Position numbers and translations under genes: made by a program | Part shown: in pieces, positions 46,561 through 57,830 of the stretch | Layout: every line of letters starts with the position of its first letter | Position numbering within the stretch: the stretch's first letter is position 1 | Source of the DNA: Conchocele bisecta | Taxonomy: Eukaryota > Mollusca > Bivalvia > Lucinida > Thyasiridae | Reading direction: 5' to 3' | Assembly: GCA_029237695.1 (NCBI GenBank) | Contig: CM055266.1 | Location: 107,401,370 to 107,465,369, forward strand | DNA: 64,000 bases | The notes under the pieces: generated by a model | Databases searched by the model: none | What the model was told of the DNA's origin: nothing | Seen by the model: only the letters and a program-made list of their open reading frames with translations

Positions 46561-49500
46561 AGCGCTAGAAGCTCTTCGATATAGGTGTCCATCTGTGACT
46601 TTTCCACAGCACCAGCATCCTTGTGGCCATATACCAGGCTGTCCACCCCATGTTCATTGATCCGGCGCTTACTGTCAAAGGGGGACAGTGAAACATTGTT
46701 CAGTCGCTGGGCGTAGACGCGGTGGCATTCGGACCACAACATATCCATTCCTTGGCGAAATGTCTTCGTGCCGAATAGGGCCTCCTTGTATTCTCCTTCT
46801 CGAAGTCGCTGGTTGCCCCCTTCCGGAGATCGGTGTCCATCCTGATGTACGGCTCCATCCACGGTCTCTGGTCGAGGCGGAGCGCTCGGTGTCTTTTTCA
46901 GGCGCATGCCCAGAGATAAGTAGAGCTGCATGTTCCTGTAGTGGAGCGCATAGCGTTCGTTCTCGCGGTGTTTGGGAAACAGCTTTTCAACCTCTGTCGG
47001 TGCCACCCCAACACCTAGAAGGTTCCGTTGATACTCAGACATCCACTCTTTTTGGACAACCATGCGCTCCGGTGCCAATGGGTAGGCATTGTGCGTTTCG
47101 TGCAGCTCTGGGGGTTACTCCAGATCCACCTCGAGGATATATCCCTCTTGGCTGTCTGCTATGACCCCCTCCAAGCTCTGTAAATCCTCTACCCACTTGA
47201 AACCACCTGTAGGCAAGGGTTATCCACCCTTAGAGGTTGTTTGTGTCCAGGTAGAGGATGTGGCTGTTGGACCTGGAAGGGTCATATCCCTCCGCGCTTG
47301 CGCTGGGGTTATTGACCTTTGCGTAGCGCTTCGAGACCATAGAGATTCCACCGCGCATCCCCTTCTCGATGCAATTGTGCTGGTCAAAGTTCGTGAGAAG
47401 TTCGAGCTCTGCACCAGTCTTTTTGAGCAACGCGTCCCAGGAGAGGCCGGGGCTGGTGTAGTAGTGTGCAGGATCCAGTCCGTAAATATCAACATGCAGA
47501 TCTTCCGAAAGGTCTCGAAGACGTCTGCCAGGAGGAGCTCATCACTACGGTTGTAGAGGTCGTGTTAATCCCCTATTGTACGGCATCTGAAGGTCTGGAA
47601 TACCTTTTGTGAGTGAGCGTATTCGGCCTCAGATGTATGTTCGTCCGACAGCTTGCTATAGAATGCTTCCCTTGGTGGGAGCTTGGGCTCAGCGAACCGC
47701 TCCCAAGAGTCCATGTACTCGTACGGGTAAATGTCCTTGCGCAGCAGTAGATCGCGCCTTTCTCGGCTGGGCTCGAACCTGGCCGTTATTCGAATGGCTT
47801 CGGGCGGGTTGGCTTCGATAAGCTTGTCCAGGGACGCCATCACAGTCATTCCCCCTCAGGTTGTGGAAGACCACCGGTATGGCCGTGGTCTTGGGACTCA
47901 GCCGCAGCTTTATATTGCAGGCGTTACGGGCGGCGCCTCGGTATTTTCCGGTTATATGGCAGTGGTCGCCGACGGAGTCCTCTTCCAGTGGTTTGGCACA
48001 CACGTGACAGTTGGTGCTGGCGTTGTGCATGCGCCAATCCTCACAGGTCATCCTCATGGCTGCGGGGTTGGCCAGCCTTGATCCTGAGCTCCTCTTCCTG
48101 GATTGCTATGAGGAAGTGCTCCGCTGCGTTGGGCCCTCGATATTCCACCGGGGGCTCTGCCTGACCATCACAGCGGACGAGCACGTAACAGTAGCTGCGT
48201 ATTCCGGGTGTTGCTCTTCGTGGGGTCGAGCTCGGGCCCCTCGACCTTAGTGGTGAAGGCCTCGAAGTCCGCATAAATGATGTAGGGGACTGGAAGCTGT
48301 GTTTGTGGTGGTTTGTGAAGACCATCTTGTTGTTCCCCTGTGCTTGCGCTGGCATCTCCACCTTCACCGCCGTCTTCCCGATCCCCCGGCACTCAGGCTT
48401 GTGGTCCTGCAGGTGGTCTTCCCTTGAGTAGCCGTGGAGGCATCTCTCACATAAGTGCTTGCGCCTGTAGTTGTGCTTTTCTTGGAAGAGCAGACGGTTG
48501 AGGTCTTTTATCCATGTGTAGTGAGATTTACCCGCCTTATCGATCAGCAGTAGGTTGATTCTAGGCATAGCATCTAGTTGCTTGCTGAGCTGGTGGACGA
48601 TGACACCTTTGTCCCAGCCGAAGGCGTTTATGGACAGGTTGTTCTGTTTTTCGACCCTTGAAATCTGTGAGATGGGTGTTGGGGCATCGATCCATGTGAA
48701 ATCAAGACCATCCTGAGTGGGATACTTGGAGGGTCTGTCCACATGGTCATGAGCAGGAAACAGGGCTGACCAGCGTGTCTATCTGAGAGAGTGGTCATCT
48801 TTGTTTTTGACATTAACTACGGCCTTCCTGTTTTTCACTGCTGCAGGCAGTGGGATGGAGGAATCCCATCTCAGTGGCTGATACATGACGATATCCATCC
48901 ATAAAGTGGTGACTCTATCAACAACCCATCATGAGCTTCTCTGTGTCCATTTTTCGAGCATCTCCAGGAGGCGGGGAAAGGCATTGTTTAGCTCCTCGTT
49001 GATCTCACCAACCTGTAGGAGAGCCTCCTGCTTGTAGCGGAGCATGGGGTCTGTGTACTCCTCGCGACCATCTGACCCGTCTTTTCGAAGCTGGACATTG
49101 GGTGCCATTGAGAGCCTGTATCTCTTCGATGAGTTTCTGGCGGATCTGGGGGCGCACACCCGCTAGGAAGGCTCTGGGGTCTGCGGCAATGGGGTGCCCC
49201 TGAGGGACATCTATCTGCCAGCACCTCAGAAACTTCCCTATCACCCAAGGGGTTCGCCTGAAGACTAGCTCATCCGTCTTCTTCTGTTAGAACAGATGTA
49301 GGATCTCCTTCTGGTAATCCTGGGTTGTTCGGATTGATTGTTGAGGGGGTATAGGGTCGAACTCCTTCTGAATGGCCTCTGGACGCTTAACCGGGGTTTC
49401 CGGGAAGGCCGGTAGCTGTTTGCAGCGCCTACAAGCAGGGGCTTGAATAATCGCCTCGTCACCTCTTCCGGAATTTGCTCATCCATGATATTCGTGACAA

Positions 49501-49570
49501 CGTCATGGAGATGCTCGGGTGCCTGCATTTCTGCAAGCAGCCGTTCGATGAATACATCCATAGTAGCCAT
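46557..49570 (-). pseudogene. Polinton protein-primed DNA polymerase B, palm deleted
   Basis: The N-terminus MATMDVFIERLLAEMQAPEH starts at 49570. Frames then shift through LIEEIQALNG, EEYTDPMLRYKQEALLQ, VVNVKNKDDHS and RPSKYPTQDGLDFTWIDAPT. The exonuclease motif I block is YADFEAFTTKVEGP (48280), then DHCHITGKYRGAARNACN and the ExoII-like VVFHNLRGND (about 47860). Palm motif A-like LYLDTNNL lies at 47235. MVVQKEWMSEYQRNLLG follows, after which the sequence jumps to FGTKTFRQGM and VSLSPFDSKR, the C-terminal end. Palm motifs B and C (the YxDTDS region) are missing. At least eight frame changes are present; dead. Confidence 0.8.
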
Positions 49571-49689
49571 GCTGGATGGGTATACCTAACAGGGCACATG
49601 TTTCTATTTGGAAATGTCTATAGCCGCCAACCGGGTAAATTTGATTTGGATGGCCCTAGCGCTCCGCATACAATCTCGCTTGAGCGCGC

Positions 49690-49857
49690 GCGACGTTGCC
49701 CACACCACTGACACAGCAGATAGTTATTTGAAACACCTCTGCCTCACCCAGTACACGGCTGCGTTCCTGGACCTTTCCGCAGCCTAGTTAGATGCACCTT
49801 ACAATACTCACCCAAACAGTTTCACCGTACTGGCTCTACGCTATGCCACCAAATTGA
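49690..49857 (+). other. possible coding remnant at the Polinton edge
   Basis: A + strand frame reads SYLKHLCLTQYTAAFLDLSA, one TAG, then NSFTVLALRYATKLT. It is amphipathic and protein-like but matched to no family. It ends where the right inverted arm begins. Confidence 0.25.
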
Positions 49858-51445
49858 CGTGCCGTCGCTGGCTGGGACTACAAAACACAAACGGTGTTGT
49901 TACGTGTTATAGTCTCCATAATAGTCTCAGCAGTGCACATGAAATACTTATTATGATTGCATGGCAATAATTAATACACATCTAAATTAAAATGATGAAT
50001 CATGATAAATTGCAATGTACACAGAGATATATTCATTAGTTGGAAGAAGGGGGCTGATGGAATGCATGTGTCGGAGAATGCGATATAACACATTAATGAA
50101 CATCCGCTATATCTAGCATTTGCTTACACAAACAATATATATTCACAGCCGTACATGTGAATATTGACATCTTTCACAGTTATTTAACACTAGTAAACAA
50201 TCATTTAATTGCGACCCTGCCTTACCCTCATCAGAATGCCCGTGGCCTACTCCGCAAATTTAATAAAGAGCAATATGCCAAGTATTTTCCTGTGCAAACA
50301 CGCAGTATTACATTAATAATGCTAAACACTGTGGACCTTTATCAGACTGCAGGCTTCCACAGGCTGACCTAAGGCAACAGTGATTCATATACATTATACT
50401 TCACATCATGTCCTTATTACAGCTTACTGACGTTTAAATCAGTGCATTCAGTGCAGAACTGTCTGATCTGGTCTATTCTGGTCGCAATAGCATTTCCACT
50501 ATTTACAATACACTGTGAACGTACATGACTTAATAAAATGAGACGACTTGGATTGGAGTTTTACATCTGTCAAACAGAGAGTGAATGAAAGTCATATGGA
50601 AAATTGTGGTGCATAACTCGATATTGGACTATATCGTAATATAAAATGCATAGCTAAATTTTAGGAAACATTTCAATCATTTTCGCACTTCATTTACAAT
50701 TAGAACAAATTAGCTACTACAATTAGTTGGTGTGACATGCACCAAACACATGATAATTATATGCCATTACAATACTCAATGAATGCTCCCACATGCGAAT
50801 CCTGTAATCGTTATCATTTACACGAACACACGAATTATTAATGATTCAGTTCGATTTAATAAAGGGAGATAATCTACAACAGCGGATGCATGCCATACGG
50901 CTTTTATTGACCAAACGTTTGGTCGAAAATGGGTCCAAATAACTAACGAAAGGATACGATAACAATGCTATGAATTTCCGGTTTTGGCATGAGTCAGACT
51001 TTATTTGCTGCATTGAAAGTAAACAACAAGATTATTTACTTACCAGAAAACCTAGTGAAAACTTGCGTCTCAAATTGATCACAAGAATGGTGGAATGTCC
51101 GACTGCAAGAATATGGATACGAGAGTTTATATACCTACTCTAGTGCATTAGATGTCTATGATGGTCTGCGTGTCAATATAAGAACTCCGTGCCAACATTT
51201 GGCGTACAATTCTGCGTAATGTTCTAACAGTCAGTCCAATACGGGTGGTACGTGCACGGTTAAGATAAAGCGCTATTCTATACAGCGGTGTATTCCACTG
51301 GAGCGATCTTTCACACACGAATACCTATTCGATTGTCGTTACATGGCTATTCGAGTGTTACAAACAATGTAAGATAAAGAAGGTAGTCGGCTACAATTCA
51401 TGACACCTACCGCAGAACTCCGTGGATCCCAGAATGATCCACTGG
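49858..51445 (-). repeat. right arm of large inverted repeat
   Basis: Reverse complement of 36270-38120 at about 75-80% by eye. It includes the last ~30 codons of an ATPase-like frame (SRLPSLSYI against SRLFSLSSI in the left copy), the TATA box, splice sites and the CACGTC end point. It lacks the ~130-bp block and the AGCCAGTACACC repeat of the left arm. Confidence 0.85.
51098..51135 (-). promoter_or_regulatory. TATA box and start region, right arm
   Basis: On the minus strand GGTATATAAACTC is followed about 30 bp later by GCAGTCGGACATTC. The 5' splice site CTG|GTAAGTAA is at 51044/51043 and the acceptor GTGTTTTGTAG at 49878. Same arrangement as in the left arm. Confidence 0.55.
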
Positions 51446-51639
51446 CAATTGTTGTTACCCATCATTGTACCTTAGTTATTTATACCCATTGCCACGGGTA
51501 TGTCTAAAAGGAGGCACCGGCCCACGTATGGTAGAGCCATGTGCATCGTTCGACTTGCGCTCGGAGCGACGGGGCTATCCCTTTGGCCGGCCATGCTGTG
51601 GGCCGTCCCTCGTGCTCGCCTTGGGCTGTACATTGTATT
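51446..51639 (-). other. spacer between segment B' and the right arm
   Basis: GC-richer; open on the minus strand (51504-51761), but the frame matches no family. In the left copy this position would correspond to the zinc-finger/ATPase genes, which are absent here. Confidence 0.3.
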
Positions 51640-51790
51640 GTTGCTCTCCGAGCAATGCTATAATTAGCAAAGCGACATCGGTGCTGGTGTATTGAGTTCA
51701 GAAATGGGATGGGAGCCCGCCCGTGGGGGTGGGGCGGGTTCCAGGCGGTGAAGTGGTCCAAAACCAGCCTTGTTTATATCAATAGATGCG
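51640..51790 (-). repeat. segment B', inverted copy of 39192-39330
   Basis: Reverse-complemented GGCTGGTTTTGGACCACTTC, CCCACGGGCGGGCTCCCATC and TGCTAATTATAGCAT. On the minus strand it precedes the right arm, whereas in the left copy segment B follows the control region and C2HC gene. Confidence 0.75.
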
Positions 51791-51799
51791 GACATGCAG

Positions 51800-52590
51800 A
51801 CGTCTCGAATGAATAATGTTTATTTCGCACGTGTTAACAATGCATATATATAAAAAAATAAATATATATATAAATAATGTGTTAATAGTTATATTCGTGT
51901 TGTTTTATACATTTTGTCCCAAGACCACTTAAAATATAAATGTTCAACTTAAAAGCGCGATGATGTCATTTTCAGTTCTTGTCAGCATGCACCGCAAGTA
52001 GGTGACTGTAAAAGACACGATGACGTCACTTCCAGTTCGTCACATGTAATGTATAAATAATAAGATACACTCTAATACAGAGACAATGCGACACAATAAT
52101 GTCGTGTGCCAGAAAATCCTAATGGACACCGACGAGACATGTATCAAGAGAGTTCAAACTCATTCAGAGTGGACCTGCCTTCCACCCCATAGCCCGGATA
52201 AAGGGTGGAAGCCATATTGTGTATAGGATCTGGTGTAACCTCGCTATCCATAACGGAGAGAGGTTACCTCAAAGGCATACACCCGCTACATGACTACTGT
52301 CTGTTTCACGTTAACCTGCCCAACTTTTAAACCTATTTAAACACCCTAACACTCCATTTGTTTTACATAGTACATAGTTTTGGATAGTTTTATGAAAAAT
52401 ATAATTCAGTTGGGCGTGTTTTTATAGCAATGAATCTTGAGAACCATCCACGAAACAGACAGTAAGTAACCTCGCCCTATGAAGCTAGCCACTGAACGCA
52501 ATATGTGGAACTCGATCACCTCATTTTTTTATATATATGAAAGGGCTATACAACTGAATTATTTATTTTCGAGGCATATGCTACAATCGG
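51800..52590. other. AT-rich region with TTCCAGTTCG repeats
   Basis: GATGATGTCATTTTCAGTTC (51960) and GATGACGTCACTTCCAGTTC (52020) are local copies of a phrase that also recurs at 52726 and 54060. No gene was recognised. Confidence 0.4.
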
Positions 52591-52597
52591 GTACTCC

Positions 52598-53215
52598 CTT
52601 CTTACCTGTTGCATATATAAGCTTCATCATAATAAAATACGCGATAATAAAACATCAAACCGTTTACTACTTACGCCGATTTACCTGTTCCCTGTACGCT
52701 TCATAACAGACGCGCGATAAAAGTTTCACTTCCAGTTCGGCACAATCATTTACCTGGAACTACCTGTTACCCATAATATTCTTTTTCATAAATGTCGTGT
52801 TATAAGGTACGCGATACGATGGATCCCATTAATTTACTTCCACTTACCTGGACGTATCTGTACCACTAAGCTACATCTTCATAAAAAAACGACGCGACAT
52901 TGAAAACGTCCCATGCCATCGCATACGTGCATTAACTGCTATATTATACAGTCACATTAACAATCGCCACCCAACTATACTGGTTCTCAGAAACAGTCGA
53001 AAAGGAAATGCAGTTACATAACTCATGTATACATAAACAAAAACCACTTACCTGCTGGTGATTGCCAGCGCCAATGTGATGAAGCCATGATTGTCTCGTC
53101 TTATATACCATCAAACAGTCCATTTTTAGACATGACGTATATTGCTAATAATATATTTTATCGGAAGTATAACATTTCCGGTGTGCATGTACGGCTAGTT
53201 GTAACTGCGCAGTCT
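52598..53215 (-). repeat. splice-site module array, unit 1
   Basis: Matches 53948-54590 in the same orientation, offset about 1.36 kb. It contains ~80-bp modules with TTCATAA phrases at 52620, 52700, 52787 and 52872. On the minus strand most modules end in a 5' splice site-like sequence (AACAG|GTAAG, CCAG|GTAAAT, CCAG|GTAAGTGG, AGCAG|GTAAGTGG). The distal part has a TATA box with a short ATG-led mini-exon (53088-53052). Confidence 0.75.
53052..53107 (-). promoter_or_regulatory. TATA box with mini-exon, unit 1
   Basis: Minus strand: GGTATATAAGACGAGACAAT, then ATGGCTTCATCACATTGG, running 37 nt from the ATG to AGCAG|GTAAGTGG. The same block is at 54426-54480. The ATG-to-donor length is identical in both. 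Confidence 0.45.
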
Positions 53216-53947
53216 CCCACCGCTCCAAGTCAGGGTTAGACTTACCTAGTTTAAACATTCATCTCAAGCAAACAAAGACGCGATATGTGCTCGATATGGA
53301 AACAACAAAACTGATAGAAAACGCGATGTAGTCCCTTCCAGAAATATAGCATTATGTGCCAAGTACGTCACCCAACTACCTGGACACATACAAACATTTT
53401 ACCATTTGATTAGACATCCCCACATTGGTTTAGATAAGTTACCACTTACCTGTTTTCACTTACCTCACCAAAAAGGCTAGAGACGCGGCTCCAGGGGTGC
53501 GGCACATTAATCCGGATATATGCTGCTGTGCCATTTCAATTGTGGTCTGTTACGTAGTACTTCCAGTTACAATGGCTGGTTCGTGTATTCACAGTTATCG
53601 CAAAATTGAATATTTTCTTGTTCGTCAGTTTCTAAGAATCCTTCGTCAGAATCTGAATAATTATGCTGCATCCGTGAAATAGAAGTAAACACCGGAACCT
53701 CGCACGTTCAATGAAGCAAGATTGGTTACAATGCGTTGCATATACCAATTCTATAGCTGTCCATACCTACAAAAAGCGGTACAATCTCACTTTGTTGAAA
53801 CTTATATGAACATACATTATGCAAAATCAATCAATAAATTATTAATTAATTGTTGAGTTTATTGATCATCCTACTCTAATGTACAAAGTAATTACTGGTC
53901 ACAATTCTTGACATGTCATATTCACAAATATGTAAAAGCGTGATATT
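53216..53947. other. spacer between array units
   Basis: Two further minus-strand donor-like sites (CACTTACCTGTTTTCACTTA region, 53447-53465) and AT-rich non-coding sequence. A 61-codon + strand frame at 53497 has no motif. Confidence 0.4.
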
Positions 53948-54590
53948 GTACTTACGTGTTACATAAAAGCATTATCTTCATAAACAACACAATAAAACAT
54001 CAGACCGTTCACCGAAGTTACTCGTATCCTGTAAGCTTCATAAAAGCCGCACAATAAAAGTTTCGCTTCCCATTCGGCACAATCACTTTCCTGGAACCAC
54101 CTGCTACCCATAATATTCCTCTTCATAAAAGTCGCGTTATAAGGTACGCAATACGACAGATCCAATGGTTTACTGACGCGATACGACGGATCCCATTATT
54201 TTACTTCCACTTACCTGGACGTATTTGTACCACTAAGGTACATCTTCATAAAAAACCGACGCGACATTGAAAACGTTCCATGTCATCGCGTCCGTGCATT
54301 AAAGGCTATATTATACACATTAATTAGCGGTGCCAATTGCCACCCGACTATACTGGTTCCCCGAAGCAGTCGAAAAAGAAATGGATGTAACATGACGCAT
54401 GTATACATAAATAAAAGTCACTTACCTGCCGGTGATCGCCAGCGCCAATGTGATGCAGCCATGATTGTTCTCGTCTTATATACCATCAAACAGTCACAGT
54501 TTTAGACATTACGTATATTGTTAATAATATATTTTATCGTAAGTGTAACATTTTTGGTGTGCATGCACCGGTAGTTGAAACTGCGCAGTA
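53948..54590 (-). repeat. splice-site module array, unit 2
   Basis: Second copy of 52598-53215. TTCATAA phrases at 53968, 54038, 54120 and 54244 mark ~70-125-bp modules. Minus-strand donor-like sites include ACAC|GTAAGTAC, CGTCCAG|GTAAGTGG and GGCAG|GTAAGTGA. A local duplication (GATACGACGGATCCCATT) makes one module longer. The 68-codon minus frame at 53959-54165 spans modules and is not supported as a gene. Confidence 0.75.
54426..54480 (-). promoter_or_regulatory. TATA box with mini-exon, unit 2
   Basis: Minus strand: TATATAAGACGAG, then ATGGCTGCATCACATTGG, again 37 nt from the ATG to GGCAG|GTAAGTGA. Conservation of TATA, ATG, frame and donor between units 1 and 2 is better than that of the surrounding sequence. 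Confidence 0.45.
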
Positions 54591-54599
54591 AATTTCCGG

Positions 54600-55330
54600 A
54601 TCGAAATTGTCAATTCAACAATAGTGACCAAAAATACGAGGAGAAATCACCGATTAAAAATGTTTAACTGAGTAATTATTAGTATCAGCATAAGGCGAGA
54701 CACACCTTATACAGTCTTCAGAGCTCATGCTCGTACTCTGTACTCACAAATCAGACAGTTTGATATTAGTAGATTAGCAGACAATGTAAACCTTGGTCAA
54801 CCTGCGATCATTACAAGACCGATGTTCCCTTACAGAGAATAATTGATTACTTAACACCGCAGATAAAGAGCATACACGGCAGAAAAGAACGCTTGTCGAA
54901 TAAGCTCAGCATTGAAATACGGCCATATAACGCACATTTACATACTTAGGCAATATCGAGTGGTTTGTTTTGTCCAGATTTTACGTACATACATTTGACA
55001 GATTACATAGCGCAGAACGCCAGAAACAATCCAACCTTGCCAGTGAAGATCCAGATCATACTTATGATGTTCGTATATTCATCCAAGTTCTTCATGCCAT
55101 TTTTAAATAGGCCAGTATCACGAACCGTACTGTTGCAAGAAAGTTCCGTATTATTGTTAAGGATAAAACGACGGCACAATATGAGCAATGCATCAATGTA
55201 TTGACACTTTTATATAAGAAAATGCTGCAAAAGAAAAAACAACAACGTTGCCGTTAATTGTGGTAAACTGCAGATGATTGATTACGCTATGATTGAAACG
55301 TATTTGCGTCAAATATTACGACATACGAAT
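54600..55330. other. no gene recognised
   Basis: AT-rich; a 79-codon frame at 54965 has no motif. Confidence 0.4.
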
Positions 55331-55339
55331 GCTTTATTT

Positions 55340-56780
55340 AAAAGACATCATCGAAAACGATGGCTAACCCACCCACGTAGATATGATTGATCGATCTAAT
55401 TAATATGTATAAAACAACTGTGCCCTGCGTCTATGGTTAATGGACTTATATCACCTGGCTACCCATTGAACGAGGTTGTCGCGAATGTGACACCCTATCA
55501 CCATACATATTTGTGATATGCGCCGAAATACTGGCCCATCTGATATAGAATAACACAAATATTAAAGCAATCAGTATACATGAAACACTTTCCTTTTATC
55601 ACAATACGCTGACGACACATCCATATTCATAGATGGCTCAACTAGATCTTTGGAACATACTTTATTAGTGTTAAAATTGTATGTGAAAATCTCCGGCCGT
55701 GGACTTAATGTCGAAACTACTAGAGTGATATGCTTTGGATCGAAATCTGGTAGTACTAGAACGATATACAATGAGACACCATTATGTTGGGACCAAGATA
55801 CCGTTACATTGCTAGGCGTACGTTTTTCAACCTATCTCAGCAGATTTATTGATCTAAATTACACCGCTAAGATTCAAGAAATAAGGGCTCGCCTAGTGCA
55901 GTGGTCAAATCGTAGTTTAACACCATTAGGACGAATAACCGTCATAGCGAGAATGTAATCAAACAACTGAATACATTATTTTTTAATTATCTATGGAATG
56001 GTCCCATAGACAGGATCAAACGTGATGTGGTTATTAAACCGTACCAACTTGGTGGGCTGACAATGCTCGGCAATGAAAGTATCGTGGATAAGAAGAATTT
56101 CAAATAAAGACACTAAATGGTTAGATCTGCACCTACATGTTTGCCCTTATTTGAAGAAAAGAAAGGAAATACATGTATGGACCGAATTATATTTATAGAA
56201 ATATACATAGAATAAATAATTCCTTTTAAAAAGACGTGTATAAATCTTACGATGATTTTTCGAGCATACTAATACCAACCACTTTCGAGGAATTCATAGC
56301 ACAACCTATAGGTTACAATAAAAAATTCCAGGTGGAGACGAACAGTTTATTGACCAACGGTTTCACTCTAATAACATATCGTTGGTACGTGACTTGCTTA
56401 AACCTAATGGATTTTTTTTATTATACGAATAATTTACCGATAAATACAATATATAAAACGTAAATGTTATAGATTTTAATGGTATATTACTCGTGATAAG
56501 ATCCGAAATGCGTAGATTAAATATAATGTCTACTGATATTTTAGTTATAGAGGACCATACATGCCTTTTCAACTATAATTTATACCAAAGAGTCCAAAAG
56601 GGAGTAGAGATACTCTTAAACAATCGAGTTCAGCCCTCTGATATTGATAAGTGGAACACTATTTTTAATATAGAACGCTGGTTTAGTTGGATGTATGCAT
56701 TTCGCTTACCGTTTATACACTCAGTTGAGTTCCCAAATAATAAATCACAGACTACTAGGCACAAACTCATTTTCACATAA
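55340..56780 (+). mobile_element. Tx1/L1-like LINE fragment, + strand
   Basis: Reverse transcriptase motif B appears as RGCRECDTLSPYIFVICAEI (55452-55511), where the usual RQGD is changed to RECD. Motif C reads QYADDTSIFIDGSTRS (about 55605). The thumb region includes TLLGVRFSTYL, RLVQWSNRSLTPLGRI and, further down, DIDKWNTIFNIERWF. Frames change several times and stops are frequent. The endonuclease half is absent, so this is a 5'-truncated, dead copy. The style (Y.DD.S.F..G and LTPLGRI) fits the Tx1/L1 group. Confidence 0.75.
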
Positions 56781-57242
56781 CATCGGCGTTAGACAAAACA
56801 ATTCCTGATATAACACAAAATATAAATGGGTTAACATTTGATATACGATATCTATTCGATAGTGGAACAAAATTACACTGAAGGAATCAAACCTAAACAA
56901 TTTTGACAAGATATGGGAGCCAACTGCTTTGTCCAACCTGGCCTACGACCAAGTACGAATACTAAGAAAACAACAACACCTGTTTTCATCATTTTCTTTG
57001 TTCCAATAAAAAACGTTACATTCATACATACAACTCATATTAATTGTACCATGTTGCTTGTTGCTAATATTGATTCAACCCTTTCACACTAGTCTGTGAT
57101 GGGCTGTGTCTCAGGGGTAGAATACAGGACTTCACTACTGAACGGGGTTGAAGTAGGTGTTAGCATGTACTGATATTATATACATGCGCCATGCTACTGT
57201 TATATATTGTGTACATGACAGCCGGCTAAAAAAGAATGCAAG
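56781..57242. other. no gene recognised
   Basis: Probably the 3' end of the LINE fragment and unique sequence; nothing else identified. Confidence 0.35.
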
Positions 57243-57375
57243 TACAGTGGAACCGCACTGTACCGAGTTTTCCACTGTAAACAATCACCAGCTGTCAGAG
57301 CCACAGCATGGAATTATTGGAAGAGCTGTGCTTTGAGGTACATGTGGTGTACAGTGGAACCTTTCTATAGCTGTT
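57243..57375. mobile_element. pogo-like terminal repeat remnants
   Basis: TACAGTGGAACCGCACTGTA at 57243 and TACAGTGGAACCTTTCTATA at 57350 match the terminal repeat of the MITE at 3416-3594. TTTTCCACTGTA at 57268 is a closing end. These are short, internally deleted relics. Confidence 0.5.
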
Positions 57376-57830
57376 TTAAAATAATTGAAATAAAGTGGAC
57401 TCGTACCCTGCTGTCATGTACATTTCAGTGACAACACGTGTATATATTTAGTTTTTTGTATTAATCATCTTTAATGCTCTTTGTTGCATGGTATATAATA
57501 CATATCATATAATACATGTATATACATACACATAGTTGACATAGTCAAATACTATATTGTATACATTTATGTTTTAATAGCAAAAAAGACCGTGATCTGA
57601 CAAACCGAAAATAATATGTATTTGTCAGAGCATTGTCGCATTCCTTTAATTGTGCAGATATGCATGTAACAATGCATTTTTAAGGGGGTCTATATAGGTC
57701 ACTGGATTATTTGATTGGGGTAGGAGGTATATTTATATCGAAAGGTGGGAAGGGTGAACATTCGCTTACATGGTAACGTATAGTGATTTTGTGAATGTTG
57801 ATATGGTAAGTTAAAAGCAATATTGTTAAA
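57376..57830. other. no gene recognised; likely 3' UTR of the minus-strand LINE
   Basis: AT-rich; part of it should be the 3' UTR of the LINE whose ORF ends at 57886. Confidence 0.35.

Larger units (their letters stand above)
39700..49860. mobile_element. decayed Polinton/Maverick
   Basis: The 10-kb block is GC-richer than its surroundings. It carries fragments of the Polinton gene set on both strands: a conserved minus-strand protein (39.7-41.4 kb), a minor capsid-like gene (41.5-42.6), two conserved minus-strand genes (42.6-43.8), the major capsid protein (43.8-45.0), a packaging ATPase tail (45.0-45.3), a conserved short gene (45.6-46.1), an integrase tail (46.1-46.6) and the protein-primed DNA polymerase (46.6-49.6, minus). 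All are frameshifted or truncated, so the copy is dead. Its own terminal repeats were not identified. Confidence 0.85.

Noticed and set aside
46688..47556. + strand ORFs of 155-158 codons over the polymerase
   Set aside because: They lie opposite clear polymerase blocks on the minus strand and show no motif.
53959..54165. 68-codon minus-strand ORF in the module array
   Set aside because: Spans several repeat modules and predicted donors; not conserved in the other array unit.
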